A program made the translations under genes and the position numbers. A DNA stretch of 64,000 nucleotides. Origin: Pomacea canaliculata (lineage: Eukaryota; Mollusca; Gastropoda; Architaenioglossa; Ampullariidae). The notes below the pieces were generated by a model. It made no database searches and was not told where the DNA came from. It was given only the letters and a program-made list of their open reading frames with translations. Where the stretch lies: contig NC_037595.1 in assembly GCF_003073045.1 (NCBI RefSeq), positions 3,782,001 through 3,846,000 on the forward strand, in the 5' to 3' direction. This document shows positions 44,525 to 56,200 of the stretch, piece after piece (within the stretch, counting starts at the first letter, position 1; the number at the start of each line of letters is the position of its first letter).

Positions 44525-44590
44525 CGGGCGGAGCTCTGGGGGAAAGCGCAGCAAACCGTGTGACGTCATCAAAAAATGGACCAATCCATA
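44525..44590 (-). promoter_or_regulatory. Compact CCAAT / CRE / GC-box promoter for the minus-strand gene
   Basis: Reading in minus-strand order, an inverted CCAAT box (44581-44585), a perfect palindromic CRE TGACGTCA (44561-44568) and a GC box CTCCGCCC (44526-44533) lie within 60 bases. They are 130-190 bases upstream of the ATG at 44394. An AATAAAAG TATA-like element lies about 35 bases from the ATG. The spacing is that of a typical RNA polymerase II promoter. Confidence 0.6.
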
Positions 44591-44696
44591 AGAAGGATGC
44601 TAGCAGTTCCCGCTGGTTTTCACATCTCTGGCTGTCATGAGGAGGCAGGCATAGCCTAACTGCTTTTTTTCAAAAATGTTTCGCGCTTGTTATACG

Positions 44697-45457
44697 CCAG
44701 TGTTGCCCAACCTTTTTTGGCCTGCGGGCCATACACATTTCCGACATGCGTACCACGGGTGTTTCACCGCAAAAATACAAAAAAGAAAAAAAAAAAATAG
44801 AGTAGATACCATTTTTATTAGAAACAAGTTGTACTTGCCATTAATTATGTAGTAATTAGTGGGATATTTGAAGTTGTTTACCCGAAACCAACTTCTGAAT
44901 GTCAGTGCATCGTAGAGACACCAAGTCGGAGCACTGAATCGAAATGTTCGTCCATCGAAAAAAAGATTGAGAGACGCCCCTACTTGGGATAAATACTTCT
45001 TCTTCCTTTTTTTTCGTTTTTTTTTTTTTTTTTAGTTTTCTTTTTTAAACTAACATGCCGATTTTCTGCACTGTGGGCAGAAGTTTCGCGGGCCAGATGG
45101 CACCGCGTCGCGGGCCGGATACAGGCCTGACGAGAGGGGGGGACAGGGGGGTCTGGTGTACCCGGGCCCGCGGCTGTGAAGGGGGCCCGGCCTTGGTCAG
45201 TGGATTTTTTTTTCTTCTTCTCCTTTTCTTTTTCTTTTAAAGAAAGGTCTAAGGACAGAACACCCAAGCATTACACATGCAGAAGTTGAGTTTGAGTGTA
45301 GATATTGAGATTCGAATTGTAAACATACATTATATACTGGGAAAATAATTTACGATTACAAGTACAAGGGGCCCGGAGAAGTCTGTCCCGGGGCCCGGGC
45401 TGGCTCTCGGCGGCCCTGGCCGGATATGGCCCGCGGACCGTAGGTTGGGCATCCCTG
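44697..45457. mobile_element. hAT-type non-autonomous transposon (outer), with nested insertion
   Basis: Left end CAGTGTTGCCCAACC matches the inverted right end, which reads CAGGGATGCCCAACC on the minus strand. The match continues as a diverged GCGGGCCATA. Flanking 8-bp target duplications are TTATACGC (44689-44696) and TTACACGC (45458-45465), with one mismatch. The 8-bp duplication and CAG start are hAT hallmarks. No transposase is encoded. The element is interrupted by a second hAT at 45122-45418. Confidence 0.9.
45122..45418. mobile_element. Nested hAT-type MITE
   Basis: A 297-bp element begins CAGGCCTGACGAGAG and ends with the inverse of CAGGGCCGCCGAGAG. A perfect 8-bp target duplication, GCCGGATA, lies on both sides (45114-45121 and 45419-45426). 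It sits within the older hAT element, close to that element's right inverted repeat. Its interior contains a poly-T/TTC run. Confidence 0.92.
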
Positions 45458-46697
45458 TTACACGCTGTTTGTAGCGGGTGTCTGGGTGTCTTAAAAACAA
45501 ATCATAATCCAGAAGTATTTCTATACGGGCCTGAGAGATTTGTGGGATGAAAAGACGCTAACAGATTTTTCAACACTTTTGTAAAAACAAAAGAAAGATA
45601 AGAAAATGCTAACTACTTGTTAGTACAAGTATTGTTTCATATAAAGGACAAGCATGTCCTACTGTATGTGGCGTTTGGGTGTGTTTGTGTGTGTGATGAG
45701 TAGCAACGAATAAGTGTGTGAGTTTGAGTTTATAAAGATTATGTGTGTTTGTGTGGCGAGGGTTTGTACCACAAATTACAGGTGTATAAACACACCACCT
45801 CGCTGTATCCACATGCTTGGGGGCAATGACAAGATGAGGTTTATTGTCTTCACCAGACATCTGGCAACCGACAACTCGTCACACCATGTTGGTCAGCTCG
45901 TGAAATCTTTATTATAATTTAGTGTTTATAGTCCCTGCGTTTGAAGGTCTGTAAATAATAACAACAAATAATTTTCAAAGCACATTTTCCCAAAGTTACA
46001 GTAAGCTCAGTGCGATATATACAAACAAAAGATATTCAACTACAAAAATGTATAAAGCACATTCGTACACAGACCAAGCTTGTCAGTAGAGAAGTACAGA
46101 CATACTAACAGCCATGAATGAGTCAGAGACCTAGACCAAGTACTACAGGACTGAACACGTGCGAGGGCGAAAGGGTGTGAATGATGGACGTTTCCGGACT
46201 GCGTGTCAGTTAGATGTTTATAAAAAAAAACAAAAAAAAAAAACAAAGAGAGGTGTGATTGGAGAGAGAGTAAAGGGTGAGAGGAGGTAAGGTGACCAGA
46301 TGTTTCGGGAGCAAAAGCGGGATGCGCGCCGATGATGGTGTCGTCACCGACAAACAACGCCGAAAAAAGAGGTGGTGGTGGTGGTGGTGGGGCGTGGGAA
46401 ACCTTTCCTCTGACTTTGCCGAGTAGTGATGCTTTCAACGGCAGATCTGTCCACGCCACTACAGTATTCCATTTTAAAAAGAAAAACGGTTTTTTATAAT
46501 TTAAATATAAATATTCATACCTTATCTTGTTTTCCATCTTCTTTTTCTGGTCTGAAGAAGGAGCACCTGCAGATGTTAAGTTTCAAGTCTGCAGTATACA
46601 ATTTCCAGACCGGAGGTAGGCTGGGCCGTCGGGGTAGCGGGCTAGGTGTCAGAGGGCCGCTGGACATAATGATATATCGTGCATGAACCGTCTAGAT

Positions 46698-46897
46698 CAG
46701 GGGTGGGCAATTAATTTCCTCCAGGGGCCGCATGAGAAATTGGGATGGTTTTAGAGGGCCGGACTAATATAGTTAACTCAGTTTTACCCAATACTGTATA
46801 CATAGTATATATACTGGCGGGCGGGCCAGCGTGCGGGCCGGTCAGAGACAAGAGGCGGGCCGGATTCGGCCCGCGGGCCGCCCTTTGCCCAGGTCTG
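46698..46897. mobile_element. 200-bp hAT-type MITE
   Basis: The ends CAGGGGTGGGCAA and, on the minus strand, CAGACCTGGGCAA form imperfect terminal inverted repeats. A perfect 8-bp target duplication, GTCTAGAT, flanks it (46690-46697 and 46898-46905). It has no coding capacity and a GGGCC-rich interior. Confidence 0.93.
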
Positions 46898-47140
46898 GTC
46901 TAGATTCTAGAAGAACGCTCGTGCATTGAGGTCTCTGAATTAATGTGCCACTGAAGGGTCCTGAAAGCAAGTTGGAATTGACAGTAAAGAGGTGATATGT
47001 TACTGATGTATGGCCACTCTGTGAATGGAGAGGATGGGGCCCGCCACTGGCACTGCAACCTCTAAGCCCGAAGTGAGATGTCAAAGGAACTTGTTTCCTG
47101 TAGTTACTTCGCCTTACCGTGAAACTTTCTCCTCCCGTCT

Positions 47141-47779
47141 CTCCATCACTCAGCAAACTACATTAGTCTACAACTCTATACCAGGGGAACGGCCTGTGGA
47201 TGCCTTTGGGTCGACATCGTCTGCCAAAATGTAAAACGCACTTGTTTACATTTTTTTAAAAATCAGCTTAGGTTAATTTGCTAAAATTGTATTTTATCAA
47301 GTATAACAGAGCTAGAAATCGGCAGTCCGTAGCATTCCAACACAGAGAAAATTAAAAGATCAAAAATAATAACAGGCTGGCATAGGGGACGGCTGCCTTC
47401 AAAGGAAGTGAGCGACTTCAAGCAGCTTCACTGTACACAATAAAGTCGGCAGGTGGAAGCCGTTGTGTACTCATTTGTTGTCCATTCCATATATCACTAG
47501 GTTTGGGGTGTAGTCACCTGCTGTCGTGGGGTTAGGATAGGGAGGAAAGTTAATGCCACTGGGAAGTGGGGGAACTCGGACAACCGTAACCAAAGAAGCT
47601 GACACCAGAGGGACGATCGAGCAGACGACCACCGGCGATGTACCAGCGGCGCGTGCAATAAGATGTCGGCCGGTAGGTCATCGTCGTCACGGGTCAAACA
47701 CCGGAGCCCGCAGAGCAACGAAAAGTAAATCGGGATCAACAAGACAAACCAAAACCAAAGGCGTGGATGCGAATCAGTG
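47141..47779. repeat. Long direct repeat, copy A
   Basis: About 640 bp from ctccatcactcagcaaacta to ggatgcgaatcagtg are repeated at 48119-48785 with small insertions, deletions and point changes. Similar open frames on the minus strand of both copies follow from this similarity. Confidence 0.92.
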
Positions 47780-48118
47780 AGCGTGAATCAGATTTACCTT
47801 GGCTGTGAACGGCGGGTGACTCAGGCAGTGGCGTGGAAGGGGGGAATAACCTTTTGAACTGCGGTGACAGTTGTGGGCAGCGTGGGACCAGCGAGCGCCA
47901 TTAGCTAGAGGGGCGGGTGTACATGTTCGTGGGATTGTGTCTGATTTGTGTTTTTGTTTGTTTTTGTTTTTTTTTTGTGCGTGCGTGTTATGGTGGGGCT
48001 TTCCCCTATTTGTTTTGTTTGGCCATCTGTATGAAAAGGGTTTTTTTCCCCTTTCTTCCATATTTTTATTTTTTATTTAATTTTTTTTTATTTGTGTTGT
48101 CTCTTCGGTGGGGGGTTC

Positions 48119-48785
48119 CTCCATCACTCAGCAAACTACATTAGTCTACAACTCTATACCAGGGGTGGGCTTAAACACGGCCTGTGGATGCCTTTGGGTC
48201 GGCATCGTCTGCCAAAATGTAAAATGCACTTGCTTGTTTTTTGTTGTTGTTTTTTTTTTTTTTAACATCGGCCTAGGTTAATTTGCTAAAAATGTATTTT
48301 ATCAAGTATAACAGAGTTAGAAATCGGCAATCCGTAGCATTCCAACACAGACAAAGTAAAAAGATAAAAAGTAATAACTGACATGTCTGATGGAGTCGTT
48401 AGAGGCTGCCTTCAAAGGAAAGTGAGCGACTTCAAACAGCTTCCCTTTACACAATAAAGTCAGCAGGTGAAAGCCATTATGTACTCATTTGTTGTCCATT
48501 CCATTATCACTAGGTTTGGGGTGTAGTCAGCTGTTGGCGTGGGTCGCCACTGGGAAGTAGGGGAACTCGGACAACAGTAACCAAAGAAGCTGACACCTTA
48601 AAGAGGGAAGAGCAGACGACCACCGGCGATGTACCAGCGGCGCGTGCAGTAAGATATCGGCCGGCAGGTCATTGTCGTCACGGGTCAAACACCGGAGCCC
48701 GCAGAGCGACGAAAAAGAAATCGGAATCAACAAGACAAGGCCAAAAGGCAAAAGCCAAAACCAAAGGCGCGGATGAGAATCAGTG
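48119..48785. repeat. Long direct repeat, copy B
   Basis: About 667 bp, the partner of 47141-47779 and separated from it by about 340 bp. Copy B keeps a caggggtgggcttaaac phrase that is deleted in copy A, and has a longer T run. Two long direct repeats around a short non-coding core could be LTRs of a miniature retroelement or a plain segmental duplication. No clear primer-binding site or TG...CA ends were identified. Confidence 0.92.
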
Positions 48786-49079
48786 TACCGTATTTTTAAA
48801 GACAAGGGGGACATTGATGGACTTGCCAGAAAGCGAGACATTAAGCGTCCCACCCAGACATTTTATGAGCAGGCGGGACACGAGGTCAAAAGCGTCTGGT
48901 CACCTTACCTCGGGGCTGAAGCGCGGGGCCCCTTCGAGAGCGGGGCCTGGGGAGGCCGCCCCATTTGCCACCCCCTAACGCCGCCGCTGGTTCCGCTAAA
49001 TGGAAGACTGACACTCACTGAGAAGAAATTTTTCGCACTTTCTGCCCAACTCACACCTTGTGGCGATTTTTAAATCATT

Positions 49080-50640
49080 ACACTTTTCCTACTTAAAAGT
49101 CACTAAGGTTTGGCTTCTGATGTAGTTTTTGGTATAACCGGAGAGGGCGTGCTATTGTTGCAACTAATATCCGAGACATTGTGGTTTGTTGGTTGGTTTT
49201 TTTTTTTCGATAAGGGGAACTACTCTTTATGAAAAGTCTGTAATGCAGAAAAAGGGTTAGTTCCCTTTGACCACATCATCATCATCCTGATATTATCGTT
49301 ATTTTATCCCCCCCCCCCTTCTATTCTTACCAAAAAAAAAAAAAAGGAATGGAGGAGCGACAAGACATATTCTACGTTTGTTTTGGTAGCTTGTTTACTA
49401 ATTTTTCACAACGTGACATGTTCGACCGTAGCTTTTGTTTACAGCCTGTAACACAAGAACAAAAAGGCAATATCTTACACTGACATTTAATTCCAGTCAC
49501 TTAAAAAAAAAAACAACAACAAAAAACTGCACTCTTGTAGATCTATATAATGACAGAATGACCGCCTACCCCCTCCCATTAGAACGGAACTGTTGATTTG
49601 AATGACATTACTCAAAAAACAACTTCATTCATCTGCGATCGGTTTTCCTGTGTCTTATTTCTTTCCTTCCCTCAAATTCTTTCTTTCTTTCCTAAGAGAT
49701 ATACCTGAAGAATTCCACAATGTTTTTAATTGTTGACAACTAGCATAAAGATTGTCACAAGGGCATAGAACAGCCAAGGCCGACCAGATATCACTTTGGA
49801 TATTCTTTGTGTACATATACATATATGTCCATACATGGATATATATAATAAAAATAGTGATATATATAATTAAATCCTCTTGCCTTAACCTACAAGATCT
49901 TACACTTATAATGAGATAGGTAACAAGTTTTTTTTTCACAATCTTGCCTCATGACATCAGTGTCATGCAATTCAAGTCTCAGTTAAATACAATTTACAAT
50001 GCATGATAATACACAAAGCTGCATATTCTGCTAACATACAAAACTGGTGGATTACATGGATACATATAATAAAAATGGTGATGTATATAATTATATCCTC
50101 TTGCCCTAACCTAAATGCCCTAATTATAATTATATCCTCTTAATTATATATATATCCTATAATTATATCCTCTTGCCCTAACCTTACATTAAGCTGGCTG
50201 AAGAACAAGTTCTGCTATTATATTATACCTTAACAGATAAGTAAACAATTTCTATAATGATTAATATTATTAGGAAATATTTTTAATCATAAAAATGTTA
50301 CTTTTACCATGCATTCCATAAGTCTTCTTGCTCCTAACCACCCCCAGTGGAGCATATAAGGCCTACATTCCACAGGTAGTAACACAAAATACTTGCAGTT
50401 CTAAGAACGAGTAATAAACTAATAAGTCTGAAAAAACAACATGTAGATGCACATGCTGACTGAAGTAATTTCAACTCTGTTTTGCATAAGTTTCTAATGG
50501 ACTGATCACACATCATATACATCTGCATGAACTCTGGTCTGATGAGATCGGTGTTGTAAAATTTATGAAGTAGGTTTTACTAAAAGATATAATTCAATTT
50601 AGTTTTATCACTTTGAAATAAAAAGCACTTATTGTTTCAT
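49080..50640. repeat. AT-rich stretch with dispersed short direct repeats
   Basis: A block of about 45 bp (gatatatataataaaaat core through aaatcctcttgcc) at 49840-49885 recurs at 50061-50106. The phrase taattatatcctcttgccct appears again near 50158-50176. These look like local slippage or gene-conversion products. No coding exon is supported. Confidence 0.6.
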
Positions 50641-50662
50641 TTAAGAATAATTTTAGTTCGAT

Positions 50663-50960
50663 TTACTCTACAATAATGTGCACATTTTTTTTTTTTACCT
50701 TTAACGGCTCTCTTTCTGATCCTTTTATTTTTCTCTCTCTCAGAATCCGTGTTTCCTTAATTGTCGTGTGCTCGCAGGAGAATGCGTTGACAGCTTTGCA
50801 ATGCATTTTTCTGTAAGAGTACTTGCAACTGCATCCAATTTTAACTTTTGACACTGTTAAAACAAACTGATCTTCGAAACAATCGTCTGCAAAGTGCAAT
50901 TCACAAATTCCAGGATGCCTTTTGGGTTCACAACAATTTTGCCGCGTCGTTTTTAAAAAA
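50663..50960 (-). other. Cysteine-rich open segment on the minus strand
   Basis: A frame open for about 95 codons encodes eight cysteines in 60 residues. These include NCCEP, GICELHFADDCFED and VSKVKIGCSCKYSYRK, followed by a very basic tail. The GCSC pair recalls secreted cystine-knot ligands such as IL-17-type factors, but the spacing was not verified. There is no native ATG at the start, so it would have to be an exon. Chance cannot be excluded. Confidence 0.2.
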
Positions 50961-51836
50961 ATTATCTAAGGGCCTGTAAAGACTGTCCGCCGGCGGAAAA
51001 CCATGCTTATACCAGGTTTGTTGCCTGTAAACACACCACAACCCAATATAAATGCACATGCGACTGATGACTGCCTACACGGGGTAACCACGTTGTTTAT
51101 TTTTAGCAAAGTAGCGTCATCAGCCAGGGAAACCCCTCACAAATCGAAATCGAGGCTCCAGCGACCTTTTCAGCTCGGTTACGCATTTCAGTTGAAGTTT
51201 TCGGATGGATGCGCATCAGCAAAGGCGAAATAACAGTAGAAATCGTGAATTTTAGTGGTATTGCTGTCGTAATTAATGCCACTTTTGTGCCTGAAGATAT
51301 GGGTTAGAATCGTTTTAAGCCTGACATTTCATGCCTCAAGCTTTGATATTTCATGTCTCTACACGCTTTGTCATCAAGACCTACATGATGTCAACATTCT
51401 AATACATCCTTTTGACGATATCAGGGAATCTGAACTGCACTTCGTGTTTTTATGTCCAGATATCTCACTACCCCCAAGAAAAGTTCAGTATTTTTAAACT
51501 TTGTGCTTGTCTCTATTACCGGCTAAAAGCCAGTCCACGGAAATGATGAAAGACATCGGGTAATGTAACCAGTTTCATCTACCAAACTTTTGAGGTTTGT
51601 AATTAGAACTAATATTCGATGATTGAATGCCTCACGCTTTTCTGCTGCTTTTGCATGTCTAAAATTATGAATACGTTTGAAATTTATATTTCTTTATTGA
51701 GGAAACGTTTAAGCGTAAATGTATGCATGTATACGTATTGTATGTGCATATACTATCTATATTTATATATTTCGGGGACACATGCTGACATAGTTTTTTG
51801 TTGTGAAGTGGGAATATTAAATAAATTTAAGTTCTC

Positions 51837-51922
51837 TCTTTCTCTCTCTCACACACACCCACTCACTCACGCACATTCACACGCATGGATATTCGCGGAG
51901 ACACACCTACACACACGCATAC
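51837..51922. repeat. CT/CA microsatellite
   Basis: A (TC)n then (CA)n-rich tract (ctctctctcacacacaccc). It creates a spurious 191-codon plus-strand open frame. Confidence 0.85.
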
Positions 51923-52606
51923 AACATCAGAATAGTAACGTGTTTAGGTTTGTTCATTTATTAGATCAATATAGTGTAGAAAACAACAATAAAATAGTTA
52001 TAAAAACAACAGTACAAATTACCTATCCAGTAGAAAATACACTGTACACAACCATATCAATTTCAAGTAAGAAGTTTCTCGCATTTTCCCCTCGCGTCTT
52101 ATCAGAGGCTAACATTTCTCTGCTCGGAGATCAAAACCGAGGTCTGGAATGTGAAGGCACAGAAAAAAAAAATTACGGTGGGCTCTACGTGTGAAAATAC
52201 GGAAGACACTATGGGTAGTCAAAAGCTGGAGTTTGGAAGCACATGTTGGAATAGGAAGGCACAGTTTGGAATGTATAGCACGAGTGGAAATGTGTGTAGG
52301 AATAGTTTCCATCAGCTAATACATCTTGCTTGTTAACACAAATACCCCCCAAACAAACAAAGCATAAAACATCATTAAAGTCAAGCTTTATGTTAAATCA
52401 TTTTTAAAGCTACAATTAATGTCGTCTGAAAAAAACGTTTACAGTATCAAAAAATCCTTCTTCCACTTGGGAAATAAATTCTCTCATCGTAAAAACTTTT
52501 ACATTGCGCAGCAGGCTACGGATACCAACTAAGCCTCAGAAAATAAAAGCAAACTTCTAGAAAAACAGTTAAAAACAAGAAACACACAGAAAACCGCATG
52601 GTCCAC

Positions 52607-52796
52607 TCAAAAAGCAGTGGCAGCACTGAACACAGTGACGATTGCAATGATGGCAAAGATCAGAGCACAGACCTTGCTTTTGGCACATAACCATCCGAAC
52701 ACAACAGGTGTCATGGTGTCCCTCCGATACTTCCTGTCGTCTGTAACTGTCCACTGCGACGAGCAATTAGTGTGTGCAATCAGTCTCCCAACATTC
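52607..52796 (-). other. Exon-like minus-strand segment ending in a membrane helix
   Basis: An acceptor-like aattgatgtcag opens a frame of 63 codons ending TGA at 52607-52609. It encodes a hydrophilic part (SQWTVTDDRKYRRDTM) and then VCALIFAIIAIVTVFSAATA, a hydrophobic helix that ends at the stop. It resembles the terminal exon of a tail-anchored or single-pass protein. No upstream exons were identified. Confidence 0.25.
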
Positions 52797-52971
52797 CTGA
52801 CATCAATTAAGGTAAAAATAGACCTTCTAAAAATAATAAAAATACACCAGCTCTATAAAAATAGACCCGGCAGAGTTTTTTTGCGCAAATAAATTGCAAA
52901 ATATAGACTAGAAAATAATTGTCATAACTGCATGGACGTACATGAAGGGTGCAGTTAGCTCAGCCAAGCTT

Positions 52972-53110
52972 TGACATTTTTTGACATTATTTTCCGCAGA
53001 CCGAAACTTGCAAGCGTTCCAAGGACCGTGAAAATAAGACAGGTAATGATGACCCACAACATACAGGTGATATCAAAACCGCGGTCCTGTTCACGAAGCT
53101 TGTACAAAAC
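52972..53110 (-). other. Second exon-like minus-strand segment with a membrane helix
   Basis: The frame ending at a stop just before 52970 gives REQDRGFDITC, then MLWVIITCLIFTVLGTLASF, then a basic tail LRKIMSKNVKAWLS. The layout (charged, helix, stop) mirrors the segment at 52607-52796. It could be an alternative last exon of the same unseen gene, or chance. Confidence 0.22.
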
Positions 53111-53239
53111 AATGTATAAATTAAATGAAAAGCAAAATAAATTAGTCAAATAGAATAGTACACAAGACACTTTGCATTTCCTTAGGAATGAAATAATTTT
53201 AGTTGATACAACACTAAAACATAAAAATACACGCATAAC

Positions 53240-56200
53240 GGTTCAGAAAGGTAGGTTACATCAGACTGTGATGCAAGGAACGAAATTACAAAGTGGTACA
53301 ATGCAGAAAAAATGGTTTTGAATTAAAGCGAAACATAACTTAAGAGTCCAACCACTCTGCAATAGTATTATGAATGAATAAGTATAATATTTGTACAATT
53401 GTTTGTCTAAAGTATTTCTACATGTTTGTGAGCTCGCCTGCATGACTTCTGTCAAATAAACAGCTGGTCACAGTTACAAGTGGCTCGTGATATTTATAAC
53501 AGTCGCTGGCAGATGAATGGAATGGCGGATAAAAGCAACTGAAGCGACCGAGCGAAGGCGGTAGAAAGCTGTTTGGGGGAAAAGAGGAATAAAAGAGAAA
53601 ATGACAGAAAACTGGTTCTAACCAAGGAGAAAGGCTATGACTATAACTATTCATTCACACGCAAGGAAAACGCAGATTATAAACACTGTGGACTGTGAGA
53701 GATTGGCTCACTGAACATCTGAAGTGAACAGTGCTGAGAAGGTGAGTTAGCTTTACAGGTCCCCCACCTCTCCTACCTACCCACCCATCCCACGAGCCGC
53801 ATCTACCTTGGTGTAGGTACTCACTTCTCTACAGGTGTGCGGGTAAGACCCAAGAGGATGTTATCTTATCGCCAGTTATCTAGACGTGGGAGAAGTTAGG
53901 ACAAATTAGGCTAATCACCTGCAATAATCAAGGTGTATATCTTTGTTCATGAGAGAGTAAAGCAACTTATGGCGAGACATTTACACGAATTTATTTTATT
54001 AAAAATATAAACGAGTAAAAGAAAGTTAAACAAACACACACTGTGTTGGCCCGTTTACTTAGAGAAGGATGTATTATTTTCCAATCCGTTTGTGTCTCGT
54101 CATGTCACCTGTCATAACATCTGTCGTTTCCCAGACGACCAAGCGGCTGAAATCTCGGCTACATAACGCATTATGGCGAGATTTCCTCCCTCAACATTTG
54201 GCTGTGAGTACAACTCACTCTCTCATCTTTCACTCACACACACACACAGCTTTTGCACCACAGAGAGAGAGAGAGACTGCAGCAGTCGGCTTTAGTTTTC
54301 AGTACTGATGTCACCTACACGTGCCGACTGGGAGGTTGGGGATGGAGTGTTCTCGATCCTATTCTTGCTTTTATTTTATTTATTATTTATTGTTATTAAT
54401 TTTATTTTTATATTTATTTTATTAATAACCGGCTTCAGCAGGTTACTCTGAAAAGCGTAAATTAAGAGTATACTGAAGATAATTATCGAAGAAAATGATT
54501 TAACAACAGCCACAGCAGGTATCTGGTATTTTTCGTGATAAAATCTTTATGCTTGTTTTACCCACCCACTCAAAGGTCAAAGGGGAACTGTGAACAGTTA
54601 AATCGATCATGCCATTTTTAAAAGACATTTCTGGGGGGTTAAAATTATGTTTGGGGAAACGTGAATATCATCTGCTTTCAAACACCAACAACTCGAAGAG
54701 AAACACTCTTGTTGCCATAGAAACACAGAGGCCTGAGACGCACAGCTTTCACAGTCATCTTCGCGAATCACACAATCACAACTGTCCACATCACATCGCA
54801 ATTCACATCACATGTATAAGCTGCACTATACAGGTCTGTTGGCTCTAACATCAACTCTGTATAACATCATCATCGTCTAACAGGGTCATATCACTTTCAT
54901 CATTAACAAAGATAACTTTCTTTTAAAGCAACCGCTGTAATGTCAAACTGAAAACGTTTGTGACAGTCTGTGATCACGACTGGAATGAGTTTCACTTTCT
55001 TTTAAGATGATAACAGCTTGATTTACATCGAATGAAAAACAAATATTTGTTTTTGTTGTTATTAAAATTCTTTCCTTTTGGATTTTTTAGCTGCAAACTC
55101 ATACAACTTTTTTCGGAATGTTCACGAAAATATTAACAAAATATTTACCAGATCACCTAAAATTCGTTGTCATTTCATTATCTTTTTGCCTTAATGATTT
55201 CATTAACCATCAGGCCTTCATTAACAGACTATCCCAGCACGAGGCATAGAATAAAGTATATTTATGTAAGACAAAACAGTTGATAATGCCATCGACAATG
55301 TTGTAACCTGCTTCTTGGAACACGGCGCTAAATACAATACTATAACACAACACTATATACAACACTATAACTCGTATAGGGGACATAACACTATATACAA
55401 TATTATAACTTGTATAGGGAACATATCGTATATACAAAAGAGTTCCAAAAGTTTCGATTATCAAGTTCTCTGTGGAAAGAGAAACAAAGTTTGCGTAGAA
55501 AATAAGTGTATAGTAATAATTGTAAACATCTGAAAATATTTGAACTATAGTTAGAAATGGGGTTTGAATCTAGTTTGATATGTTTACTGTGTATAAAGAC
55601 AAGCAATTGATCTCTATCCTCTTGTTTCACTCAATGTTAAACACACACGCACGCACTCATACATACACACCCTGTAGAGGTGACCGTTAGACCGTTAGAC
55701 CGTTTCCTGTCGGATTCCTCAGTGTGACGTCAGTCTCAACAGGAAGCTGGGGGCAGTCGTCGGCAGAGCTCGTTTTATAAAGTTTATGGGAGTGGAAGTT
55801 TCCAGTTCACAATTCCTGTTGCCGGAGAAAGTTCGGGGTGTCTTCAGCATCACCTGAAACATGCATGACAAGCAATATTTTCAATAATGATGTAGTGTGG
55901 TGGAGATCTTACAACACTCCCAGTCACCTACAGTTAAAAACAACGAATAAATGTGACGAAGAGCTTGTTCACGCTCAAAAAGACGAACACACACACACAT
56001 CCGTACTGTTTGAACCAAGGTCTCCTCCTTGTATTCATGATACGACCCTTGTAAGATTGTTATCGTCATTGTGAGGTATTTGAGGATAGGCGGGAAGGAA
56101 TGATGGAGAGAGAGAGAGACGGAACAAACACTCCCAAGCATCTCAACAAGAAGTGCTAGAGACTTAATCTTTAGCCTCATTTTCAATTCTTCGTCCTTTG

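Larger units (their letters stand above)
46284..48911. mobile_element. Possible composite element bounded by 17-bp perfect inverted repeats
   Basis: GAGGTAAGGTGACCAGA at 46284-46300 is repeated exactly inverted at 48895-48911. If the repeat proper starts at AGGTGACC, both ends are flanked by TA. The interior holds one hAT MITE and two long direct repeats. It could be one 2.6-kb element or two solo MITEs in opposite orientation. Confidence 0.4.

Noticed and set aside
46040..46537. Minus-strand open frame of 165 codons with a proline run
   Set aside because: Proline and phenylalanine runs come from GGT and A/T microsatellites, and one end of a transposon-like inverted repeat lies inside it.
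48930..49000. GC-rich block resembling a hAT right end (taacgccgccgctg)
   Set aside because: No matching left end with a shared 8-bp flank could be found; the nearest cagtggcg phrase at 47827 has unrelated flanks.
51619..52194. Plus-strand open frame of 191 codons
   Set aside because: It runs through a CT/CA microsatellite and has no domain, and composition changes along it; an open frame through a low-complexity tract is expected by chance.
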